Shown in pieces: positions 46,914 to 55,748 of a stretch of DNA of 64,000 nt. The notes beneath the pieces were generated by a model, which had not been told where the DNA came from, searched no databases, and saw only the letters and a list, made by a program, of their open reading frames with translations. The DNA comes from a bacterium (lineage in GTDB: Bacteria > Bacillota > Bacilli > Lactobacillales > Streptococcaceae), in contig CAJNCI010000006.1 in the NCBI GenBank assembly GCA_905221215.1, positions 1 to 64,000 of the forward strand, written 5' to 3'. A program made the position numbers and the translations under genes. How positions within the stretch are numbered: position 1 is the stretch's first letter; each line of letters opens with the position of its first letter.

Positions 46914-47255
46914 TTATATCATAATTTCTCTAAAGTTTTCTTCAAACCATTGTTTTGTTTTACTCGCCAAAAAGAAATAGCGTCCACCTTGGTTCTCAGG
47001 ATATTTAACAAACCCATTTGGATTTAATTCAACATCAATTTCTCTACGGATTTTTGGGTTATACAATACATTATCAAGTAACCACGGTCTTGAAACTGAT
47101 AAAAGTTGTAGAACATCAGATAAGGTCATATACCTACCTTGAGAAGAGTTATGTTGTAAATTATCATATTCTTTTCTATCAACGATAATTTTATCTTCTG
47201 GCAATTGTATCTCTATATTGATTAAATCAACAGTAATTTTATTTATCTCAGTCAT
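46914..47255 (-). CDS. DUF771 / excisionase-like DNA-binding protein
   Basis: A 113-aa protein with a helix-turn-helix-like core (MTLSDVLQLLSVSRPWLLDNVL, about 44-65) and an aromatic tail (GGRYFFLASKTKQWFEENF). DUF771 proteins sit next to integrases in streptococcal elements and probably act as excision factors. The start was taken as ATG 47255 after AAAGGAGAATTTTCT. Confidence 0.7.
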   Translation of the reverse strand: MTEINKITVDLINIEIQLPEDKIIVDRKEYDNLQHNSSQGRYMTLSDVLQLLSVSRPWLLDNVLYNPKIRREIDVELNPNGFVKYPENQGGRYFFLASKTKQWFEENFREIMI

Positions 47256-47330
47256 AGAAAATTCTCCTTTTTTATGAGACAATAGTATAGAGATGGTGAA
47301 AATCATCCCTATACTATTTTTCACGCAATA

Positions 47331-48563
47331 TTACTCTTTATTTTTAGGTCGTTTCGGAGTAATATTGTTTTTTTGATAGAATAAATTAAAACTATCTTCA
47401 AAATACTCTTTATAATTTAATTGAGAGAGCTCTGAACCAAATTTGTTAATCCATAGCTCAACATCTTGGTTTGGTAGGTAGTTCCACTCATACTCTTGAA
47501 TTAGCCTAATGATAAAGTGATTACGGGCTTGCGTACCCCAAATTTCCTCAATTTTCTTTAGAAGTGGATAAAATCCGCTACCTTTTAACAAATAAGAAAT
47601 GGTTGCTAATAAATCATTATTTCGAGAGTTTAAGGATTCAAGCTCTGGGAAGCTACCAAATCCTTTAAGTAAATCACTAGTGAATGGCAACAGTTGACCA
47701 GTCTTGGTGTCATGAAAACAATACTTGTCAATCATTTTATTAACAATGAGCTTGCTCAAATCTTGAGGGCTATCAATATCAAGAAGTAAGGCTAGTATTT
47801 GATTGCTATAAGTTCCTTTGTAAGAAGCTTCCATACGGACCCAAGAATTGCAATACTTAGTTAAGTGCATATAGCGACCTTGATTGTCTAATTGTTCCTG
47901 ATACTTGTTATAGATCCGCAACAGAGCATTTACATTCTTTTTCTTGCTACCAATATATATCGTTTGCGCCTGACCATTTACTTCTTGAGCGCTAATGTTA
48001 GAAACATTTTTACGTCCCTTGTGATTGGTAATGATATATCGCTTACCTTTCATACTTTGGTAAAGCTCACTGACAGACATTGGATAATTAAAGTAATCAA
48101 CAGCAAGGTCAATACGAGAGAGGCGCAAGTCATAATAGTCAGCGTACAGCAGTTGTGCTATATTGTGAACGTCAATTGCTTCACTATAATAGTCTTGATA
48201 GGAGGCTTTATAGTGAGACAAAGCCGATGCAGAAAATTTCAGGATAATTCCCATAGTAAAATTAGTTTGATGCCAAGCAATCGCAAAGTAATAAGGGAGA
48301 TTCTGAAAGGTAAAGCCGTCAGTATAGCCTGCTGGTGAGGTTTTCAGTGGAATATAATCTCCAAATAGAACTGGGAGGGATAGCTTTTCTGCTACTGTTT
48401 CAGATAGAGATAAAGCAATTTGATGCCAATTATCTGGATATTCTCCTACAGTATCTTCTGTCGGTTTGATGACAAACGTAGCTTCATCGATACTAGTCAT
48501 GATGACTGGCTTGCGGTTATTGTTTTTTTGAAGATACTCTTCAATTTCATTTTTATAAGACAT
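47331..48563 (-). CDS. Rep_trans-family replication initiator / relaxase
   Basis: A 410-aa protein of the pT181 Rep / Tn916 Orf20 (MobT) family, recognised from LRLSRIDLAVDYFNYPMSVS (about 130-150), YIGSKKKNVNALLRIYNKYQEQ and the WVRMEASYKG stretch with its conserved R-x-E. It should nick oriT to start rolling-circle replication and transfer. The putative oriT lies 240 bp upstream of its start. The catalytic Tyr cannot be picked safely by eye. Confidence 0.85.
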   Translation of the reverse strand: MSYKNEIEEYLQKNNNRKPVIMTSIDEATFVIKPTEDTVGEYPDNWHQIALSLSETVAEKLSLPVLFGDYIPLKTSPAGYTDGFTFQNLPYYFAIAWHQTNFTMGIILKFSASALSHYKASYQDYYSEAIDVHNIAQLLYADYYDLRLSRIDLAVDYFNYPMSVSELYQSMKGKRYIITNHKGRKNVSNISAQEVNGQAQTIYIGSKKKNVNALLRIYNKYQEQLDNQGRYMHLTKYCNSWVRMEASYKGTYSNQILALLLDIDSPQDLSKLIVNKMIDKYCFHDTKTGQLLPFTSDLLKGFGSFPELESLNSRNNDLLATISYLLKGSGFYPLLKKIEEIWGTQARNHFIIRLIQEYEWNYLPNQDVELWINKFGSELSQLNYKEYFEDSFNLFYQKNNITPKRPKNKE

Positions 48564-48801
48564 AATCTCCTTCTTTCAGTTCGCCTAATAAGTGAAAATT
48601 AACAAGGCGGTGGATTATTTTTGTTAACTATTACTTGAGTAGCGAAATTTCTATATTTTAATTATTCCACTATTTCAAGGAATAAGCACCCTAAGTTTTA
48701 TCAAGTACGAAAAGACTTGATTTGAGAGCTTTTTAAAGTAGAGAGAAGTTCTTTCCCTAAAGTGGGATTTCTAAAGCAAAGAATTTAGGTGACAATGGAA
48801 C

Positions 48802-48852
48802 GGGGGTTATTACATATCCCCCTACTGCTCGGCAGAGCCGAGCGAGGCAGTA
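48802..48852. other. Candidate oriT / nick region
   Basis: Two GC-rich hairpins stand out in a 311-bp AT-rich gap between the initiator and the FtsK-type gene. GGGGG-N11-CCCCC (48802-48822) has loop TTATTACATAT. Next to it are nested stems TACTGC/GCAGTA and CTCGGC/GCCGAG (48823-48852). A short C/G stem with an AT-rich loop next to the relaxase gene resembles the Tn916/ICEBs1 oriT layout. The rest of 48564-48874 shows no gene. Confidence 0.6.
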
Positions 48853-48874
48853 AGACATTCTGCTTCGCCACGGG

Positions 48875-49609
48875 CTACTCAGAGTCAACTGCCTCACTAC
48901 TCTTATACATACCCTCTAAAATCTTGCTCTGAACTTTAGCTACATTATAAATCGGAACAACTATTTCTTTAGTTGCTTCTCCAGAACTAATGAGATATCC
49001 CCTACCTCTAGAATGTTTACGATTTACTACATCTTTCTCATCGCTTATTAACATATTTAATACTTCTTTACTGAATGACCCAAGAAGTAGAATATTATGT
49101 ATATTTTCTCTCGACTTACCAAAATATTCCGCATCTGGTCTTTGCTGACTAATCCAAACATGAATATTAAAAGATCTACCAAGCATCAAAATCCTTGAAA
49201 GTTGTCTAATCCTAGTATCACGTTCCTTCTTTTCTAGCATCGTAAAATACGCACTCATCTCATCAATAAAACATATGATTAGACTTCTACTTTCATCTTG
49301 TCCAGATTGCCTGTTTTTCAGCAAAGTATCAGATACAAAATCAAAGAACAATCCTACTCTTTCAAATCTATAAAAATGCTCCTGATTCTCAAGAAATGAA
49401 AACTCTAAATCTCCTTTGAAGTCTGCGACAACTAATTTTGCAGAGCTCAAAACTGCTTTTGCAAGTAGTAACTGACTTGCATATGTCTTACCGCTTCCAC
49501 TCGAACCAAAAATTGCTAAATGTGGTTTTTTTACATCTATTGGGAGAGGAAAGTGAATTCCTCTCTTCAATAACTCAGCATCTAGTACAGCATTAATTAC
49601 TGAAATCAC
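48875..49609 (-). CDS. FtsK/SpoIIIE-type coupling ATPase (ATPase part)
   Basis: A 244-aa ATPase with Walker A GSSGSGKT (about 34-41), Walker B IICFIDEMSAY and WISQQRPDAEYF. It resembles the C-terminal part of Tn916 Orf21/TcpA-type coupling proteins, which bring DNA to the mating pore. The start was taken as GTG 49609, within the preceding membrane gene (17-bp overlap). It lacks membrane spans of its own; the neighbour supplies them. Confidence 0.82.
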   Translation of the reverse strand: MISVINAVLDAELLKRGIHFPLPIDVKKPHLAIFGSSGSGKTYASQLLLAKAVLSSAKLVVADFKGDLEFSFLENQEHFYRFERVGLFFDFVSDTLLKNRQSGQDESRSLIICFIDEMSAYFTMLEKKERDTRIRQLSRILMLGRSFNIHVWISQQRPDAEYFGKSRENIHNILLLGSFSKEVLNMLISDEKDVVNRKHSRGRGYLISSGEATKEIVVPIYNVAKVQSKILEGMYKSSEAVDSE

Positions 49610-50243
49610 TATCCTCTACCTGCACTATTTTTTCTTGTTTAGCTTTATATACATCTAATTCTTTCTTGAAAGAACTAGCTTCATTCCCATTAACAGCAAG
49701 CAAAAAGCGTATAAATAGATAGTTCACGTTATTATACTCGGCTACTGCTACTGATTGACACGAAAAGCTTTCAGCGTTTGTTGATGTCATAGCATGATTT
49801 TCAAGAAACTCTGATAAATAAATATTTATTTGAGCTTCAACTTCATTAGAGTTGAAGTCTTTTACATTTGAATCTGTCACACACACTACTTCAATAATTT
49901 TTGCAGTTTTTTTCTTGCTCGCTCGAACTGCTTGCCATTTTTGAAAAAGATAACGATTTTTAGAGTCTGAATCCAATCTACTTACAATTTGTTTGAAACA
50001 CAGAGAGAGTTTGCTATTATCATAGTAAACTTCTTCTCGTTTTGTATTCAAACCAACCCACACAGCAAACGGTAACGCTATAAGCAGTAAAACAACCATT
50101 TTTAATAAAAGATCCAAAATAGTTGGTAAAGCATAAATAAAGCTAATCAATAAAGCTAACGACACAAGAATTAGTAAAAACTTCTCTAACTCTGTACGTT
50201 TTTTGAAATAATCTATTGCTACTCTATACTTGTTTTTAAACAT
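49593..50243 (-). CDS. Membrane protein, probable N-terminal half of the coupling protein
   Basis: A 216-aa protein with two adjacent spans (FLLILVSLALLISFIYALP and LLLKMVVLLLIALPFAVWV, about 23-65) and a soluble tail. The order spans-then-ATPase and the summed length of 460 aa match a single Tn916-type Orf21. It is either a natural two-gene form or the result of one frameshift in the overlap. Confidence 0.65.
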   Translation of the reverse strand: MFKNKYRVAIDYFKKRTELEKFLLILVSLALLISFIYALPTILDLLLKMVVLLLIALPFAVWVGLNTKREEVYYDNSKLSLCFKQIVSRLDSDSKNRYLFQKWQAVRASKKKTAKIIEVVCVTDSNVKDFNSNEVEAQINIYLSEFLENHAMTSTNAESFSCQSVAVAEYNNVNYLFIRFLLAVNGNEASSFKKELDVYKAKQEKIVQVEDSDFSN

Positions 50244-50253
50244 ATTAAGTACC

Positions 50254-50550
50254 TCAGCTGGCTTGAGAGACTTTTACAGAGTCTGCTTTAATTGATAAAG
50301 AAGCACTATTCCCTGAAATATACGAGCTAATTGTAGTATTTGAAAGTGTTAATGTAACTACACTATCTAAATACTTTATAAAGTCGCTAGCATTTACATT
50401 CATAACTTTAATTGAATGTGTTGTAAACCTTCCATTTGCTGTCCGGCTCCCAATCTGGAAAGTCGCACCAACTACAACAGCTGTCTCAAAATCTTTACTA
50501 TCTGAGACACCAAGTAGTAAACCTGCCGTCTGTAATGTTAAACAATTCAT
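50254..50550 (-). CDS. Small protein of unknown function in the element
   Basis: A 98-aa protein, Ser/Thr/Val-rich and probably beta-stranded (VVVGATFQIGSRTANGRFTT, ISSYISGNSASLSIKADSV), with no signal peptide or span. Small genes at this place in Tn916-like modules (Orf22/23) are DUF961-type; this one may be a distant relative. It is first in the transfer operon. Confidence 0.55.
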   Translation of the reverse strand: MNCLTLQTAGLLLGVSDSKDFETAVVVGATFQIGSRTANGRFTTHSIKVMNVNASDFIKYLDSVVTLTLSNTTISSYISGNSASLSIKADSVKVSQAS

Positions 50551-50580
50551 GATTGTTCTCGTTTCTATCTCTATCCATCA

Positions 50581-51252
50581 ACATTTCTACTAATATATGT
50601 AGAGAATCACATAGTAGTGAAAATAGCGAAATTACATACCTCTTCTACTTCATATTAATCACATCCTTTCTATAAATTTTGAAAACACTAAATGTATTTT
50701 ACAAGTTCATTTTAACCCAAAACAAAAACGTAATTCAGTAAAATAAAAATTTATTCATATAAAAATACTTCTCTTATTTTACATTGCATCCAATTCAGGT
50801 TATGTTATAATCAAAACATTCTATTATATAGAAGCATGTATTAGTGAAATTATATAGCTCTTCTACCTCATATTAATCACATCCTTTTTATAAAACTTTA
50901 AAAACACTAAATGTTTTTTATAAGCTTATTTTAACTCAAAACAAGAACGTGATTCGGTAAAATAAAAATTTATTTATATAAAAATACTTCTCTTATTTTA
51001 CATTGAATCCAATTCAGATTATGTTATAATCAAAACATTCTATTATATAGAAGCACGTGTTAGTGAAATTATATAGATCTTCTACTTCATATCAACCACA
51101 TCCTCTTTACTATAGATTTTGTAAAACACCAAATGTATTTTGTTAGCTTATTTTAACTCAAAACAAGAACGTGATTCGGTAAAATAAAAATTTATTTATA
51201 TAAAAATACTTCTCTTATTTTACATTGAATCCAATTCAGATTATGTTATAAT
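50581..51252 (+). repeat. Three tandem ~220-bp repeats, each with a promoter
   Basis: The anchor TATGTTATAAT recurs at 50801, 51020 and 51242 (periods 219 and 222). Copies 2 and 3 are near identical, and copy 1 is more diverged. Each holds a -35 (TTGCAT 50784, TTGAAT 51003, TTGAAT 51225), a 16-bp spacer and -10 TATAAT (50806, 51025, 51247). In copies 2 and 3 each promoter is preceded by the inverted arms GTAAAATAA/TTATTTTAC. The third promoter serves the 405-aa gene. Apart from the repeats, the 50551-51282 gap shows no gene. Confidence 0.88.
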
Positions 51253-51282
51253 AAGCAAAATAATAAACAAGGAGTATCGGTC

Positions 51283-52500
51283 ATGATTTCCCAAGAAAAT
51301 ATTTTTAATGAATTTTTACTATATAGAAGTGATGAAAGCAATAGAATTTTGCTTAATCACTTATTCAATAAGATGAAAAAAAAAAGTGACTACCGTAATT
51401 TAGAAAACAACGAATTATTTTCTAAATTTATTAGCAACGTCAATATTTTCTATACTATAGTCAGAATACTGAGAGAAGACAATAAATATCTGACGGATAA
51501 AGCATTTCTTGATGAATATTTTAAAGGAGATGCTCCGAATTCTGAAAAAACGTTATATAACTGGATTCAACGTTCTAAAAATTTCCAAAATAAAGTTAGA
51601 ACGAGAACAACAAAGGAAGTTTACATAAAACATATACGTAACATACCAACGTCTTTCAAACTGTTCGATGAATTTCGTATCTATGAAGGATTAACCGATT
51701 TGCCAAAAAGTCTCAGTTATCCTATAAATAGAAGTAATAAACTAGATTTACTGCAATCATTTTTTAAAGAATTAGAACCAAGGAATTTGGAAATAATATC
51801 TAATTCTATTATTCAATATTCTTCTGAATTATCTGGAAAAAATCTAACACTACATTTATTTCTTGATATCAATCAAACAATAGTAGACTTAGATATAAAA
51901 TCATGGGCTAAGCTAATTGATGGATTAATTGAAAACTTTAAAAATGTTGAGTCTAGTAAAGATTTTAATAGTGCATCTTTTAATAAAGAAAAATCACTAA
52001 ATACAATCTATAATTTTTTAAATATACTCCCTACACAGTCTCTACTTATCCTAGTGGAAATACTTGAACTAGTTTTTAATCTTAAAAAATACCTAAAAAT
52101 TGAACTAGAACCAAAACTACAAAATAAATTACCTAAAGAGATAAGAAATAAGAAATTTTTAACCTCTAATGTAATTAATCAGATTAATGATACACTTCAA
52201 ACAGAAATTAAATCACCTTCACCCCATAAATTACTTATCAAGTTTAAAACTTATTTACTTGCTATTATAGATGAAGAGGCAGAGTTTAAAGTATATATGA
52301 GAAAGATGGGTTTTACAAGCATAACTGAATATACAGAACATATGATGAGTATGGAAGATTTTGAAGTATATATGAGAAAGATGGGTTTTACAAGCATAAT
52401 TGAATATATAGAACATATGATGAGTATGGAAGATTTTGAAGTATATATGAGAGAGAGGGGTTTGATAAGTATAATTGAAGATGTAGAAAACAATAAATAA
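51283..52500 (+). CDS. 405-aa cargo protein of unknown function
   Basis: Not recognised. It is Lys/Asn/Ile-rich, helical, without signal peptide or membrane span. A KTLYNWIQRSKNF stretch near residue 88 could be a helix-turn-helix. The C-terminus (335-405) is built of three 25-residue repeats (F-x-VYMRKMGFTSI-x-EY-x-EHMMSMED), the last cut short. AAGGAG lies eight bases before the ATG. It has its own promoter and terminator and is opposite in strand to the transfer genes, so it is accessory cargo. Base composition is more AT-rich than the flanking chromosome. Confidence 0.8.
   Translation: MISQENIFNEFLLYRSDESNRILLNHLFNKMKKKSDYRNLENNELFSKFISNVNIFYTIVRILREDNKYLTDKAFLDEYFKGDAPNSEKTLYNWIQRSKNFQNKVRTRTTKEVYIKHIRNIPTSFKLFDEFRIYEGLTDLPKSLSYPINRSNKLDLLQSFFKELEPRNLEIISNSIIQYSSELSGKNLTLHLFLDINQTIVDLDIKSWAKLIDGLIENFKNVESSKDFNSASFNKEKSLNTIYNFLNILPTQSLLILVEILELVFNLKKYLKIELEPKLQNKLPKEIRNKKFLTSNVINQINDTLQTEIKSPSPHKLLIKFKTYLLAIIDEEAEFKVYMRKMGFTSITEYTEHMMSMEDFEVYMRKMGFTSIIEYIEHMMSMEDFEVYMRERGLISIIEDVENNK
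52285..52497 (+). repeat. 75-bp coding tandem repeats in the 405-aa gene
   Basis: Units start at 52285, 52360 and 52435. The first two differ at only a few bases, so the duplication is recent. The third is diverged and ends at the stop after 21 codons. Confidence 0.85.
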
Positions 52501-52560
52501 TTATTAAAATATTTATTTTTATAATCATATCACTTAGCGTAATTTACTACTAAATTCAAA

Positions 52561-52591
52561 AAAAAGAGAGCGATTTTGGCTCTCTCTTTTT
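52561..52591. terminator. Bidirectional terminator
   Basis: The stem AAAAAGAGAG/CTCTCTTTTT separates the convergent 405-aa gene and surface protein gene. Confidence 0.88.
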
Positions 52592-52609
52592 ATTATTACA
52601 ATTTTATCT

Positions 52610-55600
52610 TTATACCCACTCACCATTGGCATTGACCGTATAGCCATCTGGTGTAGTAGTATTCACTGCTAAAGCTCCTGAACTATAGGCATAGTACCAT
52701 TTACCAGAAACTGTAAACCAGCCTGTTTTCATAGCTCCAGCGCTATCAAGATAATACCATGTATTATTATCTTTTACCCAACCAGTAGCCATTTTACCAT
52801 TTTCTTTAAGATAGTACCATGTGCCATTGTCTTTGACCCAGCCTGTAGCCAGTGAACCTGTTTCATTCAAGTAATACCATGAGCCACCAGTTTTGACCCA
52901 GCCAGTTTGCATCCAGCCTGTATTGTCAAAGTAATACCATGTACCCTTGATTTGTTCCCAACCGTTGCTAGTGTAGGAACCATCTTCGTGCTGATACCAC
53001 CAGCGACCAGCTGACTCAATCCAGTTACCAGCTTGAGAATCTTTTGTAGTCTTAGTCTCCGTTTTTTGTGTATCTACTTTGGCTTTATCTTGGTCAAACA
53101 CCCCACCATTGTTATTCACAACAGGAACTTCAACACGTGGAGTTGTTGGAACAACTGGGAATACAGGAATAACAGGTGCGCTTGGAACAGATGGAATTGT
53201 TGGAAGTGCGAACTCTGGAAGAGCTGGACGAACTTCTGGGATACCCTTTTCTGTTACAGGATGTTTCTTAGCTTCTTCTGCTTGAAGACGAGCTTGTTCT
53301 GCTTCATAACTTGCTTTTGCTACTGCATAAGCCTTATGCGCTTCTTTGGCTACTTTTTCTTTTGCTTCAAGTGCTTCTTGCGCAGTTGCTTGGTTTGCTT
53401 TTGCTTCTTTAAGCGCTTCTTCTGCGTCTTTCAACTCTGCCTTGCGAGTTTCAAGCTCTTTTGCAGCAGCTTTCAAATCTTGAACCAACTCTTTTGAAGA
53501 AACAACTTGTGCTTTGGCTTGGTTAAGTGCTTCTTTGGCAACGGATACCGCTTGAGTAGCTTCTTCTGCTTTCTCTTGAAGAGAAGAAAGAGTTGCTTTC
53601 TCAGCTTTTGTTTCTGCTTTCGCTTGGTTCAAGTCTTTCTCTGCTTGTTTTGCAGTTGCTTTCAACTCTGCCAACTTCGCTTCTTTATCTGCTTTTGTAG
53701 CAGACAAGGTAGCAACCAAGGCATTGGCATTTGACAACGCAACAACGGCTTGATTATGAGTGGTTGTAGCAGATTGAAGAGTTTGTTTCAAGGCTACTGT
53801 ATCTTTAAGTTGAGCTTCTTGAGCTTTCAAGTTTGAGTTTGCAGTTTGCAATGCAGTTTCTGCTTCGGTTACATTTTGGTTAGCAGTTTTAAGAGTTTGT
53901 TCTGCTTGAGCTTTTTCGGCTTTTTTAGTTTCTAGCTCAGTATTAGTTGAAGCACCTTTGCGAGCTACTGTGTATGGATTTGAGATTTCTGTTGTGTTGA
54001 ATTTTGAACCCTTTACTCGGCTTTCAATCGTACCTGTGATATAATGATTAGTGTAAAGATCATTACTAACACTTTGAGCGAAACCTCCAAAGTAAGAGAT
54101 TTCAGCAGGATTATCAAATTTTAAAATACCTACAAGATGCCCATAGTCTTGTTCGTTACTAACTAAATCTGAAAGAGACTGAACTAACTCTTTACGCATA
54201 TCGGATTTAGTCAATTTCACAGAACCTGAAACAGTATGAGATTCTGAATTTTCATAGCCTTGGATACCTTTATTCATTTCAGCTTCCGTAGGATGGAAAC
54301 CGTTCAAACCATAATCATCAGCAACCTTGTGGATACCCTTGGCATAGTGACCACGACCTCCACGAGAACGATATAATTCAAGCATATCGCTAGACCAACC
54401 ACCTTTGATGTACTCTTTTGCGACTTTTTCTGCGAACTCAAAGGAGTCTTTTGTCACAACAACGTCTGTAAGACCCAACTGCTCACGCAAGTTTGAAATC
54501 AAATCTGCAGCGAAAAGTGTCAAATCATCACGGACTTCTTTTGGAAGATTATTGACATCATACTGTGTCTTATCTGCCTTATCCGCTTCGCTCAAGACAA
54601 GGTTTTTAGATTGAATACTATCTCCAACCATGTCAGTGATCTCTTTTTTCAACTCTTTATTACGAGCTTCAAATTTATCAATATCCGCTTGAGTAAGTTT
54701 ATTATCTGGAATTGCCCAGTAGTCCTTATTCAACTGGATTTTTTCTTTGATTTTTGAAACAAAGGCTTCTTTGAATTGAATAGACCCTTTTGCAAGTGGT
54801 TTTGAAGACTCAATAAGAGCTTCTACCTCAGCAGTTACCGCTTTAAGAGCTTGTTCTGCTTGTGCTTGATGTGCTTTGGCATCTGATACCGCTTGAGTTT
54901 TTGTAGCAATATCTGCTTTTGTACCTTCAATTTGCGCTTTTGTAGCTTGATTTGCTTGTTCTGCATTTTTTAAGGCAGTTTCTGCATCTGTTTGCGCTTG
55001 TTTGCTTGTTTTTTCGGCTTCTACGGCTTCTTTTTGTGCTTCCTTAGCATTTTCCAAGCCTTTGCCATTAACAGCGTCTGTGGCGATTTGAACCGCTTCT
55101 GTGGCACTTGTAAGTGCTTTTTCTTTTTCAGCTTGTGTAGCTTCTTTTTCTGCTACAACTGCTTCTTGTGCAGATACCGCTTGATTTGCTTCTGTAGCTT
55201 TTGCTTCTACATTTTTAAGAGCTTCTTCTTTTACAGGAACGTCTGCTTCTGCCTTAACTACTGCTTTCTCAGCTTCTGTAATAACTTCTGGACTTGCCTT
55301 TTTCGCAAAATCCTCTGCACGTTTTACAGCTTCTGTTTTCTCATTAACAAGAGAATCCGCTTCATTGGTAGCACGCTTGGCATCTTTGACCGCCTGTTTT
55401 GCTTCCGCTACTTCTTGACCCGCTTTCTTAGCTTCTGCTTCTTTTGTAGCAACTTCTTCTTTTGTCGCCACCGAAGGAGTAGTTGTTTCCACAACCTCCG
55501 CCTTTGGCGCTTCCACATTCACTAGTTTTGGAGCGACTTCTTCTGCGCCTACTGTGTGGGATAGGGATGCTGCTGCAATTGCTGCTGTCATTACGATTGT

Positions 55601-55612
55601 TGATTTTTTCAT
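52610..55612 (-). CDS. Choline-binding surface protein with SEC10/PgrA-like surface-exclusion domain
   Basis: A 1000-aa secreted protein. Order: signal peptide (1-23, ending VGAEE); Ala/Glu/Lys coiled coil (about 35-270); globular part (about 270-560) with DSFEFAEKVAKEY, GLNGFHPTEAEM and NEQDYGHLVGIL that I match to SEC10/PgrA surface-exclusion domains; second coiled coil (560-810); Pro-rich spacer (PSVPSAPVIPVFPVVP); six choline-binding repeats (about 885-1000). SEC10/PgrA proteins block entry of a second copy of the same element and are normally LPXTG-anchored. Here choline-binding repeats replace that anchor. It also resembles PspA/PspC in layout, so adhesion is an alternative role. Confidence 0.85.
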   Translation of the reverse strand: MKKSTIVMTAAIAAASLSHTVGAEEVAPKLVNVEAPKAEVVETTTPSVATKEEVATKEAEAKKAGQEVAEAKQAVKDAKRATNEADSLVNEKTEAVKRAEDFAKKASPEVITEAEKAVVKAEADVPVKEEALKNVEAKATEANQAVSAQEAVVAEKEATQAEKEKALTSATEAVQIATDAVNGKGLENAKEAQKEAVEAEKTSKQAQTDAETALKNAEQANQATKAQIEGTKADIATKTQAVSDAKAHQAQAEQALKAVTAEVEALIESSKPLAKGSIQFKEAFVSKIKEKIQLNKDYWAIPDNKLTQADIDKFEARNKELKKEITDMVGDSIQSKNLVLSEADKADKTQYDVNNLPKEVRDDLTLFAADLISNLREQLGLTDVVVTKDSFEFAEKVAKEYIKGGWSSDMLELYRSRGGRGHYAKGIHKVADDYGLNGFHPTEAEMNKGIQGYENSESHTVSGSVKLTKSDMRKELVQSLSDLVSNEQDYGHLVGILKFDNPAEISYFGGFAQSVSNDLYTNHYITGTIESRVKGSKFNTTEISNPYTVARKGASTNTELETKKAEKAQAEQTLKTANQNVTEAETALQTANSNLKAQEAQLKDTVALKQTLQSATTTHNQAVVALSNANALVATLSATKADKEAKLAELKATAKQAEKDLNQAKAETKAEKATLSSLQEKAEEATQAVSVAKEALNQAKAQVVSSKELVQDLKAAAKELETRKAELKDAEEALKEAKANQATAQEALEAKEKVAKEAHKAYAVAKASYEAEQARLQAEEAKKHPVTEKGIPEVRPALPEFALPTIPSVPSAPVIPVFPVVPTTPRVEVPVVNNNGGVFDQDKAKVDTQKTETKTTKDSQAGNWIESAGRWWYQHEDGSYTSNGWEQIKGTWYYFDNTGWMQTGWVKTGGSWYYLNETGSLATGWVKDNGTWYYLKENGKMATGWVKDNNTWYYLDSAGAMKTGWFTVSGKWYYAYSSGALAVNTTTPDGYTVNANGEWV

Positions 55613-55654
55613 ATTGTTTCCTCATTTTTCTTTATAAACTTATTATATCACAAA

Positions 55655-55674
55655 AATAACCTTTAAAGGTTATT
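55655..55674. promoter_or_regulatory. 20-bp perfect palindrome in the divergent promoter region
   Basis: AATAACCTTTAAAGGTTATT lies directly upstream of TATAAT (minus strand, about 55643-55648) of the surface protein gene, where the -35 should be. A degenerate half copy AATAACTTTAAA follows at about 55684. A likely operator for the XRE protein encoded divergently. Confidence 0.7.
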
Positions 55675-55748
55675 TACATATAAAATAACTTTAAAAAGTC
55701 TAAAATTTGTACCATTTTGACTGTATCATGTAAGTAGCGAGGTACTAC

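Noticed and set aside
50581..51252. CRISPR array
   Set aside because: Units are ~220 bp, adjacent, with no short repeat-spacer alternation and no cas genes. They are promoter-bearing tandem repeats.
54992..55525. Cys/Phe-rich plus-strand frame inside the surface protein gene
   Set aside because: It is the antisense of Ala/Glu/Lys coiled-coil codons, which yields endless Cys and Phe. Not a gene.
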